A DNA stretch of 64,000 bases from Streptomyces sp. S4.7 (GCF_010384365.1 NZ_CP048397.1:4960001-5024000); one strand, 5' to 3'. Shown: positions 9,414 to 18,597, numbered from the stretch's first letter. Numbers and translations: made by a program. Notes: generated by a model not told the origin, from the sequence alone.

Positions 9414-9896
9414 ATGTCGTACCCGGAACCCCGTCACCTCGGGGACAAGGGCGAGGTCAACGCGGTCTTCCGGCCCGCGGACACCCCCGCCGACGTGCGG
9501 TCCCCCTCGGGCACCGAGACGCACTTCGTGGCCTCCAGTGTGTCCACGGGTGGTGAGTTCGGGCTCTACCGGATGGACATGGTGCCCAGGGGAGGCGGCC
9601 CGAGCACTCACTTCCACAAGACGATCTCGGAGTCGTTCTACATCCTCGACGGGACGGTCCGGCTGTACGACGGAGAGCGCTGGATCGAGGCGGAGAAGGG
9701 CGATTTCCTCTACGTGCCGCCTGGCGGCCTGCACGGCTTCCGCAACGACTCGGACGCGCCCGCCTCCACGCTCATCCTCTTCGCGCCCGGAGCCCCTCGC
9801 GAGGAGTACTTCGAGAAGGTGTCCACGGTCGGCCGGATGACGGACGAGGAGCGCACCGCGTTCTTCATCAGGCACGACACGTACTGGGTTGACTGA
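9414..9896 (+). CDS. Cupin-domain protein
   Basis: A 160-residue single-domain cupin. Cupin motif 1 is clear: PSTHFHKTISESFYILDG (about residues 65-82) supplies His, His and Glu metal ligands, and YVPPGGLHGFRND carries the motif 2 His. Such proteins include small metal-dependent oxygenases, isomerases and binding proteins; the substrate is not evident. The ATG at 9414 has GAAGGAG six bases upstream, which decides it over an earlier in-frame TTG. Confidence 0.85.
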   Translation: MSYPEPRHLGDKGEVNAVFRPADTPADVRSPSGTETHFVASSVSTGGEFGLYRMDMVPRGGGPSTHFHKTISESFYILDGTVRLYDGERWIEAEKGDFLYVPPGGLHGFRNDSDAPASTLILFAPGAPREEYFEKVSTVGRMTDEERTAFFIRHDTYWVD

Positions 9897-10012
9897 CGAC
9901 CCCGGCGGCGCGCATTCCCGGTCCTCTTCGCGGAGCCGTATCCGTGGCAAAGCCCCTGCTAGGAGTGCTCGTACTCACTCGGGGTGATGTCATGGCCCAT
10001 GCTTGCGGTCAA

Positions 10013-10025
10013 CAACCAACGGTTG
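10013..10025. promoter_or_regulatory. Candidate operator before the GntR gene
   Basis: CAACC, three bases, GGTTG forms an inverted repeat 40 bases before the GTG start and could be an autoregulatory site. No other copy was found nearby. Confidence 0.25.
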
Positions 10026-10064
10026 CCAGGGTGTTGCTGTCTGTCAACCTGTTGGGAGTGGCCC

Positions 10065-10817
10065 GTGGTATTCGGTGAGCAGCCGGCCTATCTGCGCGTC
10101 GCGAGTGATCTTCGGCGGAAGATTGTCGACGGTGCTCTGCCGCCGCACACCCGACTGCCGTCCCAGGCCCGGATCCGCGAGGAGTACGGCGTCTCGGACA
10201 CGGTTGCCCTGGAAGCCCGCAAGGTGCTGATGGCGGAGGGGCTGGTCGAGGGCCGGTCCGGGTCGGGGACCTACGTTCGCGAGCGGCCCGTGCCGCGTCG
10301 TATCGCCCGCTCCGGCTACCGGCCGTCATCCGGCGCCAACCCCTTCCGGCAGGAGCAGGCGGACGACGGGGTGCGCGGTACGTGGGAGTCGAGCAGCGAG
10401 CGGGACGCGGTGGCGCCGGAGATCGCCACACGCCTCGGCATACAGCCGGGCGACCCGGCGATGCGCACGCGCTATGTCTTCAGGGACGCGGGGGAGCCGA
10501 TGATGCTCTCCACGTCCTGGGAGCCCCTGGAGGTCACCGGGCGCACCCCGGTGATGCTCCCCGAAGAGGGGCCGCTCGGGGGCAGCGGGGTCGTGGAGCG
10601 GATGGCGGCCATCGGCATCGTGGTGGACAACGTGGTCGAGGAGGTCGGCGCGCGTCCGGGGCTGGCGGAGGAGCTCCTGCCGCTCGGCGGTGTGCCCGGC
10701 CATGTGGTGATGGTCCTGGAGCGGACGTACTACGCGTCGGGCCGCGCGGTCGAAACGGCCGACATGGTTGTGCCGGCGGACCGATATCGCATCGCCTATC
10801 ACCTTCCGGTCAGATGA
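10065..10817 (+). CDS. GntR-family (HutC/UTRA) transcriptional regulator
   Basis: A 250-residue regulator. The winged helix-turn-helix occupies residues 1-75 (YLRVASDLRRKIVDGALPP, LPSQARIREEYGVSDTVALEA, LVEGRSGSGTYV). A C-terminal UTRA effector domain (about 110-247) contains RTYYASGRAVETADMVVPADRY, the usual end motif of HutC-type regulators that sense small metabolites. The start is GTG 10065 because GGGAG precedes it; earlier in-frame ATGs lack a ribosome site. Neighbours do not reveal its target. Confidence 0.88.
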   Translation: MVFGEQPAYLRVASDLRRKIVDGALPPHTRLPSQARIREEYGVSDTVALEARKVLMAEGLVEGRSGSGTYVRERPVPRRIARSGYRPSSGANPFRQEQADDGVRGTWESSSERDAVAPEIATRLGIQPGDPAMRTRYVFRDAGEPMMLSTSWEPLEVTGRTPVMLPEEGPLGGSGVVERMAAIGIVVDNVVEEVGARPGLAEELLPLGGVPGHVVMVLERTYYASGRAVETADMVVPADRYRIAYHLPVR

Positions 10818-10964
10818 CGGTCCGATGAGCGCCGGCTGATCGAAGCGACCCCCTCCCTTTGCCCGCGACCATGATGTGTCGCCCCAACAGGGCTTCGGGC
10901 AACGGGAGATGGCGAACGCCTTCACGGGCGCGTCCCGGTGGATCCGAATCTTCTTGGCCAGATG

Positions 10965-10982
10965 TGTACCTCTTTGTACAAA
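10965..10982. promoter_or_regulatory. Inverted repeat in the gap before the SPOR-like gene
   Basis: TGTAC, six bases, GTACA (10965-10980), overlapping the perfect ten-base palindrome TTTGTACAAA (10973-10982). It is AT-rich compared with its surroundings and could be an operator, perhaps of the GntR regulator. The gap 10818-11085 shows no gene. Confidence 0.3.
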
Positions 10983-11085
10983 CACGCATCCGCTGAGTGA
11001 AGGTCAGGCGTAGGGTCGGGCATATGCGGATCGGGGTTACCGGGAGATCGTCCGAGTGGTGCGGGCCGATGGCGGGAGGGGCGCG

Positions 11086-11265
11086 ATGACCGACGGCGGC
11101 GCTGTACTTCCCTGGCTGGTGATACGTCAGGACGACAACGGAAACCGGTACCGCGTGGGCAGGTACGCCACGAAGGACGAGGCGCAGAAGATCGCCGACG
11201 GCCTCGGCGGCAACGGCCACAAGCAGCTCTACTGGGTCGAGCGCCTGGGGCAGACCGGCGGCTGA
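11086..11265 (+). CDS. SPOR-like small protein
   Basis: A 59-residue soluble protein conserved in streptomycetes and usually labelled SPOR-domain protein. It has WLVIRQDDNGNRYRVGRYATKDEAQKIAD, in which an aromatic-rich strand, a turn and an alanine-rich helix resemble half of a SPOR repeat. SPOR domains bind denuded peptidoglycan, but this protein has no signal peptide, so that role is doubtful. The ATG has GGGAGGGG five bases upstream. Confidence 0.75.
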   Translation: MTDGGAVLPWLVIRQDDNGNRYRVGRYATKDEAQKIADGLGGNGHKQLYWVERLGQTGG

Positions 11266-11318
11266 CCTCGTCGACTCCGGACCGTCACCCCTCGTCGTAC
11301 GCGCGCCGTCCACCGCGC

Positions 11319-11324
11319 TACGCT
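11319..11324 (+). promoter_or_regulatory. Leaderless -10 element of the Nudix gene
   Basis: TACGCT lies seven bases before the ATG at 11332, and no ribosome site is present. Confidence 0.5.
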
Positions 11325-11331
11325 CCGGCGC

Positions 11332-11751
11332 ATGAGTGAGGGCGGAGCTGCAACGGTCTTGATCGACACAGTCGCGTGGGTCCGAGTGGAGCAGGGCAGG
11401 ATCCTCTGCGCGCGTTCTCGTGGGAAGGATGTGTTCTACATCCCCGGCGGCAAGCGCGAAGGCGCGGAGACCGATCTGGAGACCCTGGTCCGCGAGGTCG
11501 AGGAGGAGCTGGCCGTGGCCGTCCTCCCGGCCACGACGGCCCATCTGGGTACGTACGAGGCCCAGGCCCACGGCCAGCCGGACGGTGTCGTCGTCCGGAT
11601 GAGCTGCTACTCCGGTGACTACCGGGGTACGCCGGCCGCCAGCAACGAGATCGAGGAGATCCGCTGGCTCTCCTACGGCGACCGGGCCCTGGTCGCCCCC
11701 GTCGACCAGCTTCTCTTCGACGACCTCAGGGACGCGGGGGAGCTGACGTGA
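11332..11751 (+). CDS. Nudix hydrolase
   Basis: A 139-residue single-domain Nudix protein. The Nudix box is GGKREGAETDLETLVREVEE followed by ELAV (about residues 37-60), with the REVEEE catalytic core intact; the usual late glycine of the box is replaced by alanine. Family members hydrolyse nucleoside diphosphates linked to another group. The specific substrate cannot be predicted. It appears leaderless and monocistronic. Confidence 0.87.
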   Translation: MSEGGAATVLIDTVAWVRVEQGRILCARSRGKDVFYIPGGKREGAETDLETLVREVEEELAVAVLPATTAHLGTYEAQAHGQPDGVVVRMSCYSGDYRGTPAASNEIEEIRWLSYGDRALVAPVDQLLFDDLRDAGELT

Positions 11752-11840
11752 GCCTCCGTCAAGATACTTCCTCTCGGATTTCGGGTATGTGCTGACCAAC
11801 CCCCCTATAAAGGGCATGGGCCTGCTGTCAGTCTGGGGAA

Positions 11841-12266
11841 GTGGTCGGCTTGACCGAGGTGGAGAGCACCTACGCCGAGTGGACCTTCCCTGCCGAGCCG
11901 GATGCCGTACGTACCGCACGCCACGCGGTACGCGACACCCTCGACGTCTGGCGTCTCGACCACCACGTACGCGACTCGGCCGTTCTGCTGGTCAGTGAGC
12001 TGGTTACCAACTCCTCGCAGTACACGTCTGGCCCGATCGATGTCAGGCTGGCTGTTGTTTCCGTATGCCCCGCGGGCCTCACCGGTGCCGCACTGCTGGT
12101 GGAGGTGTCCGATCCGCTCCCCGATCCGCCGACCGCGCGGTCTCCCGGCCCCGATGACGAGGGGGGTCGCGGTATCCAGCTCGTCGCTTGCTCCGCGCGC
12201 CGTTGGGGTACACGCCGGGGGAGGACGGGTAAGACGGTGTGGTTCGAGCTGCCGCTCCCTGGTTAG
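11841..12266 (+). CDS. GHKL ATP-binding protein, anti-sigma-factor-type kinase
   Basis: A protein of about 141 residues made of one HATPase_c domain of the RsbW/SpoIIAB type. The N box ELVTNSSQY (N57) and the DEGGRGIQLV glycine loop are present, and KTVWFELPLP ends the domain. Such kinases bind sigma factors or phosphorylate STAS anti-sigma antagonists; streptomycetes have many. The start is uncertain: GTG 11841 is used, but TTG 11850 has GGGGAA at a better distance. It lies 146 bases before a SpoIIE-type phosphatase whose C-terminal domain is closely similar to it, suggesting one signalling module. Confidence 0.85.
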   Translation: MVGLTEVESTYAEWTFPAEPDAVRTARHAVRDTLDVWRLDHHVRDSAVLLVSELVTNSSQYTSGPIDVRLAVVSVCPAGLTGAALLVEVSDPLPDPPTARSPGPDDEGGRGIQLVACSARRWGTRRGRTGKTVWFELPLPG

Positions 12267-12412
12267 GAGTGTGGAGGGACAACGATCACGTGGTTCTCGG
12301 CTCAAAAAGAACGAGACAGTGCTGTGATCGTGAACGCCGTACCTGTCTGGGCCGTAGTGCTGAATACTGCGGGGATGGCCGGTCCGGTGCGTGAGCTGGA
12401 GGGGACGGTCGC

Positions 12413-14971
12413 GTGAGCGAGATATCTGGAACGGCGGGCGACGTCGTGTGGCAGAGCAGTCCACCCGGCTCGATCTATGACTACATAAGGGTCGCTTCCT
12501 TCTCGATCGGCCCCGACGGGCTGGTCGACCAGTGGAGTCTTCGAGCCGCCGAGCTGTTCGGGATCGCCCCGGACGAGGTCAGGGGCAAGGACCCGGTCGA
12601 GGTGTTCGTGCCTTCCGACCTGCGTTCCCGAGGGCGCAGCAAGATCGCCGAGATCCTGGACGGCAAGGAGTGGACCGGGCTGGTCCCGTTCCAGGTGCCG
12701 GGCGAACTCGGGCTTCACGGCCTCGCCGAGATCTATGTGATGCCCAGTGAGACGGAGAACGGTGAACGGGCCGCGCTCTGCATCGTCGTGGACGTCCGCG
12801 CGCTGCGTCAGATCGAGACGGAACTCGCCTCTTCGCAGGCTATTTTCGGCCAATCTCCCTTCGGCTTCGTGCTGTTCGGCACGGACCTCACCGTCAAGCG
12901 CGCCAATCAGCGATTCGCCGCGGTTTTCGGCGGCGCGGCGGACGAACACCGCGGGCGCACCGTCCACGACTACCTCTCCCGCCCCGAAGCCGAACGGCTG
13001 AGTGCCTCCCTCAAGAGGGTCCTGGAGACCGGCGACCCCGCCACCGACATCCAGATAGTCGGCGTCGCCCCGGGCAGCAAGGAACGCAGGCACTGGTCGG
13101 TCAACCTCTACCGCGTGCTCAGCGGAGCCGGCCGCACCATAGGCGTCGCCGGCCTCGGCAGCGACGTCACACGCCGTCAGATCGCCGCACGTGAAGCCGC
13201 GAGCGCCCGCCGCAACCTCGCGATCCTCAACGAGGCGAGCGCCCGGATAGGCAACTCCCTCGACCTGGAGACCACCGCCAAGGAACTCCTCGACGTCGCC
13301 GTCCCCGGCTTCTGCGACCTCGCGTCCGTCGACCTCTACCAGGGGCTGCTGACCGGCGACGAGGCTCCGCCCGGACGCGGCGGCTCCACCGGCTCCGAGT
13401 CCGGCGGCGGCAGTGCCACCCTGCGGCGCGTCGCCTTCGCCAGCGCCGTGGCCGACGCGCCTCTGCTCGGAGTGGACCTGACGGGCGAAGGAGAGGTCGA
13501 GCCACCTTCGGTCGGCTCCGTCCACCGGTATCCCTTCAGCTCGCCCTGCGCGAACGCTCTGCGCACCGCCCGCGTCCAGACGGTCCCCGGCGGGGCCGGC
13601 AGCCTCATCCAGTCCACCTTCGCCGTGCCGATGGTCGCCCACGACACCGTCGTCGGCCTCGCCCAGTTCTCCCGGACCAAGGGCAGCGAGCCCTTCGGGG
13701 AACGGGACCGCGCCCTCGCGGTGGAACTCGCGGCGCGCGCCGCCGTCTGTATCGACAACGCCCGCCTCTACCGGAGGGAGCACGAACGCGCGCTGATACT
13801 CCAGCGCAGTCTGCTCCCGCCCGGCGACCCCGAGGCCGCCGGGCTGGACATCGCCTGCCGGTATCTGCCGGGCAACACCGCCACCGAGGTCGGCGGCGAC
13901 TGGTTCGACGTCATCGAACTGCCGGGTCACCGGACCGCGCTCGTCGTCGGCGACGTCATGGGCCGCGGACTGCGCGCCGCCGTGGCCATGGGCGAGTTGC
14001 GCACCGCCGTACGTACGCTGGCACTGCTCGACCTGGAGCCCGCCGAGGTCCTTTCCGCGCTGGACGAGATCGCCCGCGGCCTCGGCACACCGAGCGGCGC
14101 CCAGCAGGCCTCCCGCGTCGCCCACAAGTCGCGGGACGCCGACCTCTCCGAGGTCTATCTCGCGACCTGCGTCTACGCCGTCTACGACCCGGTCACCCGC
14201 CGCTGCACCTTCGCCAACGCCGGACACCCCCCTCCCGTCCTCGTCGAACCCGGTGAGGAGGCGCTGCTCCTCGACGTACCGCCCGGGATGCCCCTCGGCG
14301 TCGGCGGTGAGCCGTTCGAACAGGTCGAGGTCGAGCTTCCGGAAGACGCGCTGCTCGCCCTCTACACGGACGGCCTCATCGAATCCCGAGACCATCCGAT
14401 CGATGAAGGGCTGACCGCCTTCCGCCGGGCGCTCACCAATCCCGTACGGCCTCTGGAAGACGTCTGCGACCACGTACTCAACACGCTCGACACCCGGCAC
14501 GGTGAGGACGACATCGCGCTGCTGATGGCCCGAATACAGGGCCTGCCCGCCGACGCCGTCGGCGACTGGCAACTGCCGCGCGAGCCACGCTCCGTCGGCC
14601 GCGCCCGCGAGGTCGCCCGCGCCCAGCTCCTCTCCTGGGGCCTCGAACCGCTGGTGGACACCGTCGAACTGCTCGTCAGCGAGTTGGTCACCAACGCGAT
14701 GCGCTATGGCGAGGGTGAGATCAGGCTGCGACTGCTGCGCGACCGCACGCTCGTCTGCGAGGTGTGGGACGCGGGCCTCGTACAGCCGCGCAGGCGTCGG
14801 GCGCGCGACACCGACGAAGGCGGTCGCGGGCTCCAGCTCGTCGGGCTGCTCAGCGCGGCCTGGGGATCGCGCCGGACCCCGCGTGGCAAAACGGTCTGGT
14901 TCGAACTCGCCCTGCCCGACGGGGACTCGACGGCGGAGCCCACCGTCGAACAGCTCCTCAGCATGTTCTGA
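12413..14971 (+). CDS. PAS-PAS-GAF-SpoIIE phosphatase with C-terminal GHKL kinase domain
   Basis: An 852-residue soluble signalling protein. In order: PAS (about 20-125, FSIGPDGLVDQWSLRAAELFG), a second PAS (about 135-260, SPFGFVLFGTDLTVKRANQRF), GAF (about 270-455), a PP2C/SpoIIE phosphatase (about 470-690) with the metal-binding aspartates D496 in GGDWFDV and D514 in GDVMGRG, and a C-terminal RsbW-like ATPase (about 720-835, N761 in ELVTNAMRY, DEGGRGLQLVG). This architecture can both phosphorylate and dephosphorylate a STAS-type anti-sigma antagonist. No STAS gene or sigma gene is adjacent. GTG start with GGAGGGG upstream. Confidence 0.93.
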   Translation: MSEISGTAGDVVWQSSPPGSIYDYIRVASFSIGPDGLVDQWSLRAAELFGIAPDEVRGKDPVEVFVPSDLRSRGRSKIAEILDGKEWTGLVPFQVPGELGLHGLAEIYVMPSETENGERAALCIVVDVRALRQIETELASSQAIFGQSPFGFVLFGTDLTVKRANQRFAAVFGGAADEHRGRTVHDYLSRPEAERLSASLKRVLETGDPATDIQIVGVAPGSKERRHWSVNLYRVLSGAGRTIGVAGLGSDVTRRQIAAREAASARRNLAILNEASARIGNSLDLETTAKELLDVAVPGFCDLASVDLYQGLLTGDEAPPGRGGSTGSESGGGSATLRRVAFASAVADAPLLGVDLTGEGEVEPPSVGSVHRYPFSSPCANALRTARVQTVPGGAGSLIQSTFAVPMVAHDTVVGLAQFSRTKGSEPFGERDRALAVELAARAAVCIDNARLYRREHERALILQRSLLPPGDPEAAGLDIACRYLPGNTATEVGGDWFDVIELPGHRTALVVGDVMGRGLRAAVAMGELRTAVRTLALLDLEPAEVLSALDEIARGLGTPSGAQQASRVAHKSRDADLSEVYLATCVYAVYDPVTRRCTFANAGHPPPVLVEPGEEALLLDVPPGMPLGVGGEPFEQVEVELPEDALLALYTDGLIESRDHPIDEGLTAFRRALTNPVRPLEDVCDHVLNTLDTRHGEDDIALLMARIQGLPADAVGDWQLPREPRSVGRAREVARAQLLSWGLEPLVDTVELLVSELVTNAMRYGEGEIRLRLLRDRTLVCEVWDAGLVQPRRRRARDTDEGGRGLQLVGLLSAAWGSRRTPRGKTVWFELALPDGDSTAEPTVEQLLSMF

Positions 14972-15038
14972 TCCCGGACTCCGGTCTCTGCCCGCCGCAT
15001 CCTGTCCTCGAACCGGCCCAACTCGAAGGGGAATCGCG

Positions 15039-16961
15039 TCAGAAACGGCCGCCGCCGTCCATCCGGCCGCGAGTGCCGCCGCCACCGAAACTGCCAGGAC
15101 CAGCGCGACCGCCGCCCCCATGACCTCCGCCAAAGTCCCCGCCCCCACCAAATCCGCCTCCGCCGCCGGACAGGCCGCCGAGGATGATCCCGCCGAGCAC
15201 GGCACCGCCGAGCCCGCTTCCTGCCTCTGATACACCGCCCGGGCCGGACCGGTTCCCGAACGCCCGCACATCGCGCTCGGCGAGGCCCTGCGCCCGCCTG
15301 GCCAGACCGTCCGCGTGCTGGGCCTCGGCCAGCGCGCCGGGCGCATCGCCCAGCTCCGTCAGCGCTCCTGCCTGTTCGAGCCGCCGCTGGGCCTCCGCCA
15401 GGCGGGTGCGGGCCTCACCGCCCACCCCACCGCGATGTGTCGTGATGTAGTCGGCGGCGGCGCCGATCGCCGACCGGGCGCCGAGCATCGCCCGGTCCAG
15501 CAGCGCCGGCACCCGGCTTCCCCCTTCTTCGCGGGCGCGCGCGCCCGCGAGAGCCTCGTCCAGCACCGCGTCGGCCTCCTCGACCCGGCGCAGGGCGTCG
15601 ATCGGGTCGTACCGCCCGGCGGCCTGCTCCTGCCGCACGTCGGCGACCACCGCCTCGGCATGTGCGATCCGACCCTCGAGATCGGCCGTGGACGTACCTT
15701 CCGCCGCGCCTTCGAGCAGGGCGCGCGCGTCCGCCAGGTCCGTCTCCGTCTCGATGAGCGAGCCGGGGAGCCGGCCGGCGGCCCCGGCGAGTTCGAGCGC
15801 GCGCCGCTCCACCGCGTAGATCAGGGTCGTCGCCTGTGCGACGGCGCCCTCGGCCGCCCGTACATGCACGGCCGCGCGGCCGTTGTCGCCGGCCTCGATC
15901 GAGCGGCGCGCGTCGTCCAGATTCCGCGTCGCGAACACCTCTCGGTCGTCGGCCTGTTCGACGGCACTGCCGACCGGGGCCGAAGCGGAGTCCGCGTACC
16001 GCTCGCGCATGGTGGCGAGTGTGGCGGCGGCCGTCACAGTCCTGCCCGACAGCGCGCGGAACGCGGCCTCGGCGGCGGTCAGCGCCTCCGGGGCGTTGTG
16101 CTCCATGGCGCGCAGCCGGTCGAAGTCGGCCGACTCCGCGTCCAGCCGACTGTTGGCATCCGCGCACCGGACGATGATCTCGTCCAGCATGCGGCGCCGC
16201 GTGACGTCGTCCTCCGAAATCGCGTCGTCGAGCTGCTGACGCAGCCGGAAGGCGGCGGTCAGCTCGCCGTTCGCGTACGTCACGACGTCCCGGAACGGCC
16301 GTACGGAGTCCACGCCGAACTGGGCCGTCACGAAGCCGAGTTCCTCCCGGCTGGTTCGCACGGCGTCGTCCGTGTCCACGAGGGCCTGGTCCGCCCGCCG
16401 TTCGAGTTCCGGCAGCGAAGTCCGCGGGGATCGACCAGGCTCTCCCCAGTCCTCCCGCCCGCCGTGCAGTGTCGTACGGGCCGAGGCACGGCGCTCGCGC
16501 CTGATGTAGGCGTAAGCGGCGAGGGCTCCCGCGCAGCCCACCAGCGCGACAGGCAGGACGAGCGCGCTGCGCGAACTGTTGGAGATGATGTCGCCGCCAG
16601 GGTCCACGGTGCCAGGAGTGACGGCGTGAGCGGGAGCGCGGGAGGGTGCGCGGGCGGGTGCGACGGCCGCGTCCGACCGGCTCCGCGAGGTCCGGCCCGA
16701 GAAGTCACGCTCGTAGGCGACGAGGGACTGTATGCGGATGTCGTCGTACAGCCGGTCGAGGGAGGCGGTGCCCGCTCTCCCTCGGTCGTCGAGAGCGCCG
16801 ACCTTGTCGGTGATCCGCCCCTGGTGCGAGAGGGGGACGGAGCCTTCGGCGCGGGCGTCGGGCGACACGGCGGGCATCAGCAGCCACCCGGCCGTCGCCA
16901 GCAGGGCCGGAAGGCTCCGGCCGGCCGTACGAGTCCGGCGGTGGCTCGCTGTCCGTCTCAC
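15039..16961 (-). CDS. TPM-type membrane protein with a shortened TPM domain
   Basis: A 640-residue protein with a signal-like N-terminus (about 1-38), a short match to the start of a TPM domain (47-90, GRITDKVGALDDR, LDRLYDDIRIQSLVAYERDFSGR), an Ala/Pro linker, one membrane segment (133-152), a long coiled-coil region (about 165-560) and a Gly-rich tail of GGGFGGGGDFGGG type. The coiled-coil part resembles the Streptomyces TPM family throughout, but from memory the second half of the TPM domain is missing. The GTG start at 16961 is supported by TAGCCT seven bases upstream. It may act in envelope or membrane-protein maintenance. Confidence 0.75.
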   Translation of the reverse strand: MRRTASHRRTRTAGRSLPALLATAGWLLMPAVSPDARAEGSVPLSHQGRITDKVGALDDRGRAGTASLDRLYDDIRIQSLVAYERDFSGRTSRSRSDAAVAPARAPSRAPAHAVTPGTVDPGGDIISNSSRSALVLPVALVGCAGALAAYAYIRRERRASARTTLHGGREDWGEPGRSPRTSLPELERRADQALVDTDDAVRTSREELGFVTAQFGVDSVRPFRDVVTYANGELTAAFRLRQQLDDAISEDDVTRRRMLDEIIVRCADANSRLDAESADFDRLRAMEHNAPEALTAAEAAFRALSGRTVTAAATLATMRERYADSASAPVGSAVEQADDREVFATRNLDDARRSIEAGDNGRAAVHVRAAEGAVAQATTLIYAVERRALELAGAAGRLPGSLIETETDLADARALLEGAAEGTSTADLEGRIAHAEAVVADVRQEQAAGRYDPIDALRRVEEADAVLDEALAGARAREEGGSRVPALLDRAMLGARSAIGAAADYITTHRGGVGGEARTRLAEAQRRLEQAGALTELGDAPGALAEAQHADGLARRAQGLAERDVRAFGNRSGPGGVSEAGSGLGGAVLGGIILGGLSGGGGGFGGGGDFGGGHGGGGRAGPGSFGGGGTRGRMDGGGRF

Positions 16962-16968
16962 ATTTGGG

Positions 16969-16974
16969 AGGCTA
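16969..16974 (-). promoter_or_regulatory. Leaderless -10 element of the TPM gene
   Basis: TAGCCT on the minus strand, seven bases before the GTG at 16961, with no ribosome site present. Confidence 0.5.
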
Positions 16975-17044
16975 TGTCCGGCTACGACTGTCCGCGACCG
17001 GACGGAGCGCGGCCCCCGGAGGCAGGTGAAATGCCTGGTCGGCA

Positions 17045-17089
17045 CCGGTTCGCCCGGCGCCGCAGGAGGGGCGGCGCCGGGCGAACCGG
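17045..17089 (-). terminator. Terminator of the carbohydrate operon
   Basis: A perfect 19-bp stem (17045-17063 with 17071-17089) and a seven-base loop, 15 bases after the last gene of the minus-strand operon. Confidence 0.85.
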
Positions 17090-17103
17090 ATATTTCGGTG
17101 GGA

Positions 17104-18597
17104 TCAGATGGAGAAGCGTTCCTTGGCGAGCATCGGGCGGATGCGCGAAGCGAAACCACCGGTGCGGAAGGGGCGCTGCAGCAGACCGGGCCGCAGCTCC
17201 TGGGCCAGAGCGGCGGCGATCATGCCCTGATCCAGGGCGAGAGCCGAGCTGCTGACGTGTCCGGTCCCCACATTGACCGAGTCCCGGAACCCGTAGCCGT
17301 CGTCGTACGCGCCGAAGTCACCGGCGATCGCCTTGAGGTTGGCGAGGGCCTCCGACCGCGCGTAGGGCAGGGCGAGGAACGAGGCGTGCGGGGTCACGAC
17401 CCCGTTGGTGTACGCGGAGGCCGCCGGCGGCGGTTCACCGTGCGTGACATACGTACGGTCGGTGTTGGAGGCGTATCCGTCGATGTTCATGCCGATCGCG
17501 TCCACGCCGTACTCCTGGTAACCGCCTTCGGGCACCTCGGAGGGGGAGAACCCCCAGTAGCCGTACTCCGCCTCCTCCAGGCCGTGCTCGATCTGGGAGC
17601 GGACGAACCGACGGTGCGTGGTGCCCCACGAGCGGGGGGACCACTCCGGCTCGGGCACGAACAGCGGGACCATCAGGGCCTCGAACATCGAGCCGCCCCA
17701 GGTCGGGACGAGCTTGCGGCCCCGGTAGGTGTAGTGCCCCTGCCAGAGACGGACGCCGTCGATCGTGTCGTACGCCCCGCCGGGCGGCTGCTCCTGACCG
17801 TGCTCGGGAAGCATGGTGCGGAGCATGTGCCAGTAGTGGTCCGAGGGAAGGCTGCCGTCGGCGATTCCCAGGTAACTGGCCATCCGCGGTTCGGTGTTGA
17901 GTGCTCCGTAGTGGTGGGCCGTCGGCTCGCCGGTGTCGGTCCAGAAGCCGCCCCGGAGCTGGCCGGGGTTGGCCACCGGGTCCGCGGCGTCGTACGGCGT
18001 GTAGAAATACGACCAGTCGGCGGTGGAGAGGATCTTGCCGATCCGGCGGCGCAGTCGGCTGTCCGCGTCGGCGGCGATGAGCAGACCCGTCACGAGCCAC
18101 GAGTTGTCGACCGAGGAGAGGAAGGGACGGACCGGGTCGCCGGTGCCGGGCCAGTTGGTGAGCACCGAGCCGTCGTGGGCGTCGTACCAGTTGAGCCAGA
18201 AGCCGTGGTGGCGTTCGAGCTTCTCGACGGCGGTGACGGTGAGGTCGAGCCGGCGGCGCATGGTGTCCTGGTCGATGACGCCGAGTCCGGCGGCGGCGAC
18301 GGTGGACCACAGCCCGCAGCCGATGTTGGTCGGCGAGGTGTTCTGCGAGGGGACGGGACCGCCCGGCGCGTCGAGGTTGATCTTGTCGGCGGCGAGACCG
18401 ATGTCGGTCGTCATCGCCTCGATCGAGTGATACGTATCGCGGAACCAACGGTGCAGCAGCGGTGTATCAGAGGCATGAACAGCACGAGCACGCGACGCGG
18501 CCGAGGCCGGCGCGGATACGGCGGGTGTGGTGACGGCTCCGAGGGTCAGGGCTGTGGCCCCGGTTCCCGCGGCGGCGAGAAACGTACGACGGTCCAT
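17104..18597 (-). CDS. Tat-exported Glycoamylase-domain (GH144-like) protein
   Basis: A 497-residue exported protein. The N-terminus MDRRTFLAAAGTGATALTLG is a twin-arginine signal peptide ending near residue 34. The body has the Glycoamylase/PF10091 pattern: GFWLNWYDA, DNSWLVTGLL, TWGGSMFEALMVPLFVPE, YWGFSPSEVPEGGYQEYGVD, TPHASFLALPYARSEALANL and ALDQGMIAAALA. Characterised relatives in GH144 are endo-beta-1,2-glucanases, so beta-glucan cleavage is plausible but unproved. It is the last gene of the lipoprotein-permease-permease-GH39 operon, separated from GH39 by a strong hairpin. Confidence 0.82.
   Translation of the reverse strand: MDRRTFLAAAGTGATALTLGAVTTPAVSAPASAASRARAVHASDTPLLHRWFRDTYHSIEAMTTDIGLAADKINLDAPGGPVPSQNTSPTNIGCGLWSTVAAAGLGVIDQDTMRRRLDLTVTAVEKLERHHGFWLNWYDAHDGSVLTNWPGTGDPVRPFLSSVDNSWLVTGLLIAADADSRLRRRIGKILSTADWSYFYTPYDAADPVANPGQLRGGFWTDTGEPTAHHYGALNTEPRMASYLGIADGSLPSDHYWHMLRTMLPEHGQEQPPGGAYDTIDGVRLWQGHYTYRGRKLVPTWGGSMFEALMVPLFVPEPEWSPRSWGTTHRRFVRSQIEHGLEEAEYGYWGFSPSEVPEGGYQEYGVDAIGMNIDGYASNTDRTYVTHGEPPPAASAYTNGVVTPHASFLALPYARSEALANLKAIAGDFGAYDDGYGFRDSVNVGTGHVSSSALALDQGMIAAALAQELRPGLLQRPFRTGGFASRIRPMLAKERFSI

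Noticed and set aside
12302..15346. A 1014-codon minus-strand frame opposite the SpoIIE-type gene
   Set aside because: Composition is typical of an antisense shadow, and the plus strand has clear PAS, GAF, PP2C and GHKL domains.
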